A DNA stretch of 64,000 nucleotides, from NCBI GenBank assembly GCA_963932465.1, contig OZ010796.1, positions 73,287,974 through 73,351,973 on the forward strand. The letters are read 5' to 3'. Position numbers and translations under genes: made by a program. The notes below the pieces were generated by a model. That model had not been told where the DNA came from, made no database searches, and worked only from the letters and a program-made list of their open reading frames with translations. Source of the stretch: Maratus speciosus (Eukaryota > Arthropoda > Arachnida > Araneae > Salticidae). Below, one piece after another: positions 56,751-64,000 of this stretch (within the stretch, counting starts at the first letter, position 1; every line of letters begins with the position of its first letter).

Positions 56751-57002
56751 ACGACAACTCCGTTACTACAAAAATCTTCTATTGCTTGTCATCGTTGGGA
56801 AAAGGGACAAAATTTCAACTTTGATTCGGCCACTATTATTAAGCAATGCAATATTCCTTCAGATTTAGAAGCTGTTAACATTCATGCATTTAGAAACTCC
56901 CTGGTGAAATGTTTTTCGAGTGTGCATTGCATCTCATCTCTCTGGGTCGACTTATTGTGTCACGGTGCATCACTTCCGGCTTAATCTCATTGGTTGCTGG
57001 AA
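56751..57002. other. Unassigned sequence
   Basis: No gene is recognised. Confidence 0.3.
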
Positions 57003-57715
57003 CCCAGATAGCATTTTTAATTTTCAGAAAATTTGCAGCAGTCTTGCTTTGAAAACCTGCAAAGTTGCTGCAAGCTCAGCATGACAAGACTGAAAGTTCA
57101 TAACAAGACTGCAGCAAGATAACGCAAACGCCGAAGTCACTACACACTTTGAACTTGCAGCTAACTTATCGTGCAAGTTAAATTCATGCTGTATCAAATT
57201 TATTGCAAATTAACGGCAAACAAGTAATCAAAAATACTGCAAAGCAGTAACCTTTCCATGCCCCGCTATCTGTTTACAACTGTTACTCAGTAAGTTTAAC
57301 CCCTTCGGAGGGGACCATAGACCTGATCAGGTCTATTGATCGAACACACCGTCGTAAAGTGCATGCATCGTCTTCACCACCATAAACAAGTTAAGGTAAT
57401 ATTTGTACTTTTCAATACGAGACTTTTTTGGTATTTGATAAGTAGAGCGTTTAGAAAAAGTGGTGTCAACCGCATAAAATTTCTGCAATTTCTGCGTATG
57501 TACTGATTGCCTATTCTCTCAACAGAGGGATTTTTTGCTTTCGTCACTTTCGTGAATTAAAGACAGTCTTCCCATCAGTTTCACAACAAACTACTCATGC
57601 AAGTGGCTGATGGTATACCTTACGGGAAATTTGCTGCGAATTTCTCAATTCAAATTTGTCACAGCAAGAAAATGTCAGAAAAAATCAAACTTGCTGCTAA
57701 TGTTCCTGCTATCTG
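57003..57715. mobile_element. 713-bp element with CCCAGATAGCA inverted ends
   Basis: CCCAGATAGCATTTT on the left pairs with TGCTATCTGGG on the right. Inner sequence has GCAGCAAG/CTTGCTGC-type motifs on both sides. The target duplication is not clear (GGAA versus AATA). A perfect 20-bp palindrome (ATAGACCTGATCAGGTCTAT) lies at 57317-57336. There is no ORF. The superfamily is unassigned. Confidence 0.6.
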
Positions 57716-57804
57716 GGAATAAAATGGTCTTTCGGTGTGTTGTTACAGTCATCTGGGTTTTCAGCTTTTAGTTTCACGCCTTTTGGGGTTTGGGGGAGTT
57801 TTAT

Positions 57805-58245
57805 TTTTATTGATACTGATGATGTGAGTCCAAGTTACTCACGAAACGTACGTATGTTCGTTTTCAAAGTTCTTCCTTTGGATATAGACGGCTTGTACGT
57901 GACGTCACATGTTCAGAAGTGTCTGTTGGCATCGCTTCGTATGGCACCGAAATATAAGGCGAATGTGGTGATCTCCATTTGACTTATTAGACTTTTTAGC
58001 ACTATAATAATAAAAATTAAAAAGATCTAAATTAAACAGAAAGACAACACGTGTTTTTAACGGCAAATGGGGAGTTCTGGCGTTCCGTGTGGGCTCCAGA
58101 TGCAACCATATCAGTCGTTGCTAATAGAAACGTGACATCAATGCAAGCCGTCTATTGTGTGTTTAAACGTCGTTTTTTTTTTTTTTTTTTGCTGTGGAGT
58201 ATAGGTAGTGTCAATGATAAGGAGGGGCACCCTGTATACTGTTTT
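57805..58245. mobile_element. Fold-back element centred near 58010
   Basis: ATAGACGGCTTGTACGTGAC at about 57886 is mirrored by GTGACATCAATGCAAGCCGTC at about 58132, and ATCTCCATTTG by CAAATGGGGAGT. CACCCTGTATAC at 58228-58239 may be the right terminus. A poly-T tract lies at 58173-58189. Confidence 0.6.
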
Positions 58246-58568
58246 TCACCAATATTTTTCAATTGTTTTCTAAATCTATATGTCATTGTAAATCTAAACA
58301 AAATCAGGCGCGACATGTACTTAACTTAGCAAGCACATCGTAGAATACGGTACATAGAAATGCACTGTAAAAAAAAAAAAAAAAAGTAAGAAAACGGAAA
58401 ATGTGCTGACAGCAAAGTTACCGTCTACTCTTCGCTTCGGTAATCTCCCGTTTAAAGATAAAAAGTTTCCGCTATTCGAAAAGGGAAAATTTCGATTTTT
58501 AGAAATAGATGTGAGCAATAAACCAATATTTAACTAGTGCCAGTCCCAAAATTTTCTTCTATATTATA

Positions 58569-58728
58569 CACTGTTAAAAATCTGCAGCTTTTGCTCCATA
58601 GTCACTCCAACGCTTTTATAGACTATCTCTATTCTGACCAATGAGGATGCTCCGTAATATAGTCAAGTAATCGTTTTCTAAAAGCGGTGGAGTGACTATG
58701 CAGCAAAAGCGACAGATTTTTAACAGTG
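58569..58728. mobile_element. 160-bp TA-flanked MITE
   Basis: Ends are CACTGTTAAAAATCTG and, reversed, CACTGTTAAAAATCTG, identical over 16 bp. The inverted arms extend about 54 bp (AGCTTTTGCTCCATAGTCAC versus CGCTTTTGCTGCATAGTCAC). TA is on both sides. Confidence 0.9.
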
Positions 58729-58869
58729 TACATCTTAATACTACAATAAGTAAAAATTTTATTTAAAAATCAAAAAACCCGACTGCGTAAAAAGCGAACT
58801 CATTAATTATTTCTCATCAATGTGAAACTATTTTTTATATTACTTACCTATTTTTTTTTATTATTTACT

Positions 58870-59225
58870 TGTATTGATGACTTTTAAGTAGTGTTTAATT
58901 GTAAGTTCCCATCTATAAACGCTATTTTGATGAGGACTATAGATGTCTATGAAGGTTAGATTTGCAGTCAAGCTAGAGATCCTACTTACACAACTTCCAG
59001 GTTGTGTCATATTTAAACGGAGCTTCTGACTTTTTATGACCGCCATTTTGAATTTATAAAAACAAAACCTTGCCTATAACCATCGGATGGTTAAGACGAA
59101 TCGATAGAGACCTCATTCATTAAAATCCATCCAGCCGTTGGGCTGTTTCGAGGGTATAAAGAAATCCACATACCCAGATACGCGTGAAACACATAACCCT
59201 TCTTGGCAGTCGGGTAAAAAGTTGT
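58870..59225 (+). repeat. Dispersed repeat with CAGTCGGGTAAAAA end
   Basis: ATGGTTAAGACGAATCGATAG, CCAGCCGTTGGGCTGTTTC, CATACCCAGATACGCGTGAA, and AACCCTTCTTGGCAGTCGGG are motifs typical of the 3' portion of widespread arthropod non-LTR or non-autonomous repeats. No coding region is left. Confidence 0.5.
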
Positions 59226-59479
59226 CACACTTCAATGTTATTACTTCAACACTACACCAACATAAACTTTCATCTTAAATTTCTGCTCCATTTTATTAAT
59301 CAGAGTAAAAACTAATCTCGGACATAATAGTTAATAAAATCAATTATCGTTATTCTGGTTTATTCTGTTGTACGTTGGCTGTTTGCGAATCACCGGGTTA
59401 GCTAGATACGAAGTCAACGTCGCTACACGAGCAGCCTATGTACAACAGAGCTCCAAAAATCGAGAAAAGGGTACTAAGA

Positions 59480-59940
59480 TCGTTATCACAGCGCAACCTT
59501 CCAAGGGAAAATCTCCGTTTTCAACTGGAACCTGACGTGTATAGTTAAAAACATATGTATGAAGTTCGGTTCAAATTTATGCATAATGCTGTATACTTAC
59601 TGATTATATAATAATGGAAATGGCACAAAAATTGCTATTACAGCGCCCCCCTCCGGTGGAATATCCCCAAATTCAACTAGGACTTGTGCTGGCAATAGCC
59701 AAAAACATATATATGAAATTTAGCTCAATTCTATGCATAACTTCGTACACTGTTCTATGATACAATAATGAAAATGGCACAAAAATCGCCTTACAGAGCC
59801 CTCTTCCGGCGGAATATCCCTAAATTGAACTGGGACCTGCTTGCCATAACCAGAAACATATATATGGAATTTGGTTCGATTCTATGCTTAACTTCATACA
59901 CTTTTCCATTATACAATTAGGACACACGGACACACATACA
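59480..59940 (+). repeat. Tandem array, about 3.5 units of ~120 bp
   Basis: Units share ACAGCGCCCCCCTCCGGTGG/AGAGCCCTCTTCCGGCGG, AATATCCCCAAATT, AAAAACATATATATGAA, and ATTCTATGCATAACTTCG. They start near 59488, 59640 and 59786, with a partial unit to about 59930. Confidence 0.8.
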
Positions 59941-60149
59941 TTTTGTACAAACATGTTTTTCGGGATCTCCTACCCTTAAATCGTGTAAATCTGCCGAAAA
60001 CCGGAAGGCGAAAAAAATTTCGATTACAATATACTTCTGTTATAGGTAGAAGAAATGTAAAAAGCAAATCTAAATAATGTTCTATAACGCATAGTTACAC
60101 AAAACGAGTACTTGTATCGAGCATTATCATAACCGTTTTTCATCACCTT

Positions 60150-60225
60150 GCCTTCCTCCGGATTCGAACCTCGGTACTCACCCTACGAGGAGGAATGCCC
60201 CGTCCTCTACACCAACAGGCCACAT
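60150..60225 (-). repeat. tRNA-like sequence (SINE head or pseudogene)
   Basis: On the minus strand TGGCCTGTTGGTGTAGAGG is box A-like and GAGGTTCGAATCCGG contains a perfect box B core. The T-stem pairs poorly and the anticodon arm is irregular, so it is not a functional tRNA. Confidence 0.5.
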
Positions 60226-60323
60226 CCAGCGACTTGATTTTAGGCCAAAACATCATTACGAAAATTTAACTGAATTTTTTTCGTTTTCTCTGTACTGAAA
60301 AAGAACATTTCCATTTGTCTGTC

Positions 60324-60479
60324 CAGTGTTGCCAGTGGTCTAGTTTTTTAAAATTCAGGTTTCTTGATTGGCGCCACTTTTTTGAAATAGTAAAATTCGC
60401 CTTATTTAATGACATATTAATTGAGACGAAAGCAAGGGGAATTTTACCATTTCAGAAAAGTGGTGCCAATCAAGAAATC

Positions 60480-60514
<35 letters not shown>

Positions 60515-60533
60515 TAGCCCACTGGCAACACTG
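60324..60533. mobile_element. 210-bp hAT-type MITE with perfect 8-bp target duplication
   Basis: TGTCTGTC at 60316-60323 is repeated at 60534-60541. Ends are CAGTGTTGCCAGTGG and, reversed, CAGTGTTGCCAGTGG. Inner arms mirror each other (TTTCTTGATTGGCGCCACTTT versus AAAGTGGTGCCAATCAAGAAA), giving a fold-back. A ~30-base poly-T lies in the right arm. Confidence 0.95.
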
Positions 60534-60541
60534 TGTCTGTC

Positions 60542-61380
60542 TTGGAAGGAATACTTCGGTTTTTATGTTTTTAACATTCATTTAGTGAGTCAGGATAAAA
60601 AGGAAGTTTTCTGTTTATCACCGGAAGATTTGTGACTTCCACTAAAAACAGAAAGTTTTCGTTAAAAGATAGAAATTTCACTTAAATTCACCCGTATATA
60701 TCGCTCACCAGCAAGAAGAGTGGCACACCTCGCAAAAATTCATTTTGCGTTTTACGCCGTGCGTCTTGTTATACAAAAAGTTCATAAACGTAGTTATACG
60801 GAAACTCATTTTATTACGCTATATGTCCATTTGTGACCACAGAACAGGGGTGGATTGTGTGGGGATGTAAAATGACCCAATCCCCCAAACCTCATCCTGC
60901 GTCTTCATTCTTACGCTTTTGTGCACATTTTAATTCCTGCATGCAGAGAAAAGTGCTATAATTTCATGTTACAGGAAAATCATGCAAATATTCTTTTGTC
61001 TGTCCTGTGAAACTTAATTTGTCGAGCTGAATCACTTTTCTTTCTAGGGAGCGGCGTGTTGAATTTTTTTTACGGTGTGTGTTACCTATCTATAATCTGC
61101 GATTTGTATCTATGTATCCTATCTATAATCTGCCACACTATGTGCGATCTATAAATAAATTTATAATTAGAATAGAGAGTAAATCGTTATTTCTGTTATA
61201 AGTGCGATGCTGTTGGAAGGGTAACTGTAACTAGGAAAATGCTGTTTCCAGATCTTCAATTTTCATGTTTTCTATAAAAATCGACAATTAGAGGTCAAAA
61301 TCCATTATGATCTCTAACTCTAAAACAACTGATTTCAACAATCGTCAGTTAACACTATGTAAAAATTTTTGTCTCATATA
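60542..61380. other. Unassigned sequence
   Basis: CTATCTATAATCTGC occurs twice near 61085-61130. No gene is recognised. Confidence 0.35.
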
Positions 61381-61885
61381 CAGGGTCATCGAAAAATAAT
61401 GCCTAGATTTTAAAAAATCATAACATCGAAACCTTTTACGTTAAATGTGTAATTCTTTCACTACACGATAACTGGTGAACGCAAGTTTGGTTTTAGTTCA
61501 CCAGAATTCGTTTGCGTGTCTGTGTTATGCGCGGATTAGTTGCGCAGTCGTCAAGGTCAGCCGACGCGCCAGACTGCAGCTGCTCAGTACGATGTTTACC
61601 GTGCAACAAAAAGCACAGTGCGTGATTAAATTATGTGGAGTCAAAGTCAATAGTCAGTATACAGGCTTTTTCGGAGAACTTATCTAGGTCACACTGCTCC
61701 TGGTGCTCACATTGCACACATTTGCTCCTGGTGCACACCGAACGGTGCTCACATTGAAACATACCAAGGTATGAAAAAAAGTTTATTTTTTGCAGCAAAT
61801 TATAAGACTAAAACCAATAAATTACCTTTCATAGTTTTTTTGTGACAGTTATTTAAAATCTAAGCATTATTTTTCGATGACACTG
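61381..61885 (+). mobile_element. 505-bp deletion derivative of a mariner-type transposon
   Basis: TA lies at 61379-61380 and 61886-61887. Ends are CAGGGTCATCGAAAAATAAT and, reversed, CAGTGTCATCGAAAAATAAT. Inside, ATG at 61590 opens MFTVQQKAQCVIKLCG, resembling the helix-turn-helix start of mariner-type transposases, then breaks off at a deletion. The catalytic region is absent. Confidence 0.8.
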
Positions 61886-61937
61886 TATATATATTTGGAT
61901 TCACTAAATTTGAATAATAAAAAACTCGCGATGCACA

Positions 61938-63881
61938 CTGAGAAAAAAATATGGTTTTGGCATCTAGAATCTAAATTGTGGCCCTAGAAAAAATAGTTCC
62001 ATGTCATCCCTATAAATTCTAGTTCTCTTTGCTTGAGAGTTCTAGAGTCTCTTATTAGAATTCAAGAGCGTTTTCCTATATTCTCGTGGTCAAACTTATT
62101 TAAAAATCTCTGCAAATAGATGCGAACACAAGAGGTTAGTTTTAGTAACTATAATTCTAGTTTATGAAACCATTCCAGAAATCAAGCGATCATTTCTCGC
62201 TACTGAAACGATTCGTTATCGTTTCTTCACCTAGAAAACAAGAGACTAGAAATTCTAGACTATTTCGTCTATTCAGCTTAGTTGTTTACCCTATTCACAT
62301 AGCTCGGAAATCTATATTTCTAGTTATAGTCCAGGCAATAGAGACGGTATAGGGGTTCTACCTAGCAAAATTCATGGTAGTTCTGGAAAAAGGCTTACTA
62401 TATGTTTTTTGGGTCGCTGAATCCGAATTTTTAACTTTCCACCAAAATTTCCCCCGGCAACTCCCCCCAAATTTTGGTAAAATGCCCCAGAAAAGGTTTT
62501 TATTAAAAAAATCAATTTTTTATTGTTTTAGGGAAAAAGTATATAGAAATTCAGAAAGTAGACAAAATTTGCAACAAATTAGATATATGACATTATGACT
62601 TAGGATGAAGGGGAACGGGGGATCTGCCTCGGAACATGCGCGCGGTGCTGCGTGAACTAAGTTGCGCAATTCCACTTAACCACTCACACGTTTACATTCG
62701 CCCTCCCATCTCCCCTCCGAACTTTCTCTATAAGGTTTACTTTAAGTTTTTTGGGTCGCAGAATCCAAATTTTTAACTTCCCCCCAAAATTCCCCCCCCC
62801 CGAAAACCCCCCAAATAGTTGTTTTTAACTTAAATTTCTTATTGTTTTAGGGGAAAAGCATTACAAAATTCAGAAACTAGACAAAATTTGCAACAAATAG
62901 GATATATGACATTATGACGTAGGATGAACGGGGAGGGGGAGGGCTGCCTCTGAACATGCACTGCGGCGCTACGTGCACTAAATTATGAAGTCCAGTCAAT
63001 AAGGGATTTTACCTGGAAAAATTAATACTAGTTCTGGATTTCGACTCGATTTATGTTTTTGGGGTCGCTGAATCCGAATTTGTAACTTCCCACCAAAATT
63101 TCACCCGGCAACCCCCCCCCCCCCCCCAAAAAAAAAAAAATTGATTTTTTGAAAAAATTTTGTTTTTGAGAAAAGCGGGCGGGGAATGTTCCGAGGCAGC
63201 CCCCTCTCTATCCGTTTATCCTACGTCATAATGTCATATATCCTATTTGTTGCAAATTTTGTCTAGTTTCTGAATTTTGTAATGCTTTTCCCCTAAAACA
63301 ATAAGAAATTTAAGTTAATAAAAACTATTTGGGGGGGAAATTTTTTTGGGTAAGTTAAAAATTCAGATTCAGCGACACAAAAATCTTAAAGTAAACCTTA
63401 TAAGGAAAGTTCGGAGGGGACATGGGAGGGCGAATGTAAACGTGTGAGTGGTTAAGTGGGATTACGCAACTTAGTCCACACAGCACCGCGCGCATGTTCC
63501 GAGGCAGATCCCCCCCCCCCCCCTTCCCCTTCATCCTAAGTCATAATGTCATATATCTAACTTGTTGGAAATTTTGTCTACTTTCTGAATTACTAGATAC
63601 TTTTCCCCTAAAATAATAAAAAAAATGATTTCTCTGATAAAAACCCTTTTTGGGGGGCTTTTTACCAAAATTTGGGGGGGGGGGTTGCCGGGGGAAATTT
63701 TGGTGGGAAGTTAGAAATTCGGATTCAGCGACCCAAAAAAACATAAAGTAAACCGATTTCCAGAACTACCATTAATTTTGCTAGGTAAAATTCCCTATCG
63801 CCTGGACTATTAAAGGATTTAGAAAATGACTACCTATTCATTCTAGGTGAAGAAGGTTTTTTTTATTTTTTTTTTCTCAGT
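61938..63881. mobile_element. ~1.9-kb element with large internal inverted and direct repeats
   Basis: CACTGAGAAAAAAA at 61938 is mirrored by TTTTTTTTCTCAGTG near 63881. A ~370-bp unit (GGGTCGCTGAATCCGAATTT, CCACCAAAATTTCCCCCGG, ACAAAATTTGCAACAAAT, ATGACATTATGACTTAGGAT) occurs as direct copies at about 62405, 62750 and 63062, then inverted from about 63190 to 63750. Short ATTCTAG/CTAGAAT motifs are dense at 61965-62340. No intact ORF is present. Confidence 0.65.
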
Positions 63882-64000
63882 GCTCTTATCTAAAATTAAT
63901 CTTTGATTCGGATGGAATCTATTAGACCGGGAGCCGGCAGCATAGACAATCACCTCATCGAGTTCACGGCTGAAATTCCAGGATGAGTTAAAACTCGATT
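63882..64000. other. Window edge, nothing recognised
   Basis: No feature is supported. Confidence 0.4.

Noticed and set aside
60150..60225. Functional tRNA gene
   Set aside because: The T-stem and anticodon arm are mispaired; it is more likely SINE or pseudogene.
61475..61687. 70-codon open frame as a gene
   Set aside because: It lies in the mariner deletion derivative; only the short MFTVQQKAQCV part from 61590 is meaningful, and it is truncated.

Overview
This window is eukaryotic, AT-rich intergenic or intronic DNA, most likely from an arthropod. The evidence is its composition, long (TA)n and homopolymer runs, tRNA-derived SINE-like segments, Tc1/mariner, pogo, hAT and piggyBac-type elements, and Helentron-like elements with internal tandem repeats. 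A chelicerate is possible, but the sequence does not settle the organism. I find no complete host protein-coding gene. Every long recognisable coding segment is a broken transposase, and the only host-gene candidates are two short exon-like pieces (a THAP-type start at 55734-55836 and an unrecognised open segment at 23953-24216).

Layout. Positions 437-5797 hold a large composite fold-back containing a very young 1-kb palindrome and a 175-bp MITE. 5.8-16 kb is a mosaic of dispersed repeats, a 511-bp TTAA-flanked MITE, tandem arrays, a zinc-finger transposase remnant and two head-to-tail Helentron-like elements. 16-20.8 kb is AT-rich with one fold-back and an unusual array of small hairpins. 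20.9-26 kb holds a 3-kb hAT-type element with a perfect 8-bp target duplication and a third Helentron-like element. 26.8-36.9 kb carries TTAA-flanked MITEs, a dispersed repeat, and a ~150-175-bp tandem array interrupted by a MITE and a solo LTR. 37.4-40.5 kb is a 3.1-kb pogo-like transposon with a decayed transposase. 40.5-46 kb contains nested pogo-type and TTAA-type elements. 46-52.5 kb is a several-layer nest (fold-back, MITE, Tigger-like, Tc1 and Helentron-like). 52.5-64 kb has further tandem arrays, fold-backs, MITEs, a mariner deletion derivative and a large internally inverted element.

The dominant biology is mobile-element activity. The most informative features are nested insertions in which a neighbouring repeat copy or array monomer preserves the empty target site. 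These let target duplications (TTAA, TA, 8 bp, 5 bp) be read directly from one sequence. At least five TTAA-flanked families occur here without any piggyBac transposase, so they must have been mobilised from elsewhere. All identities and family assignments were made by eye; no alignment or database search was run.
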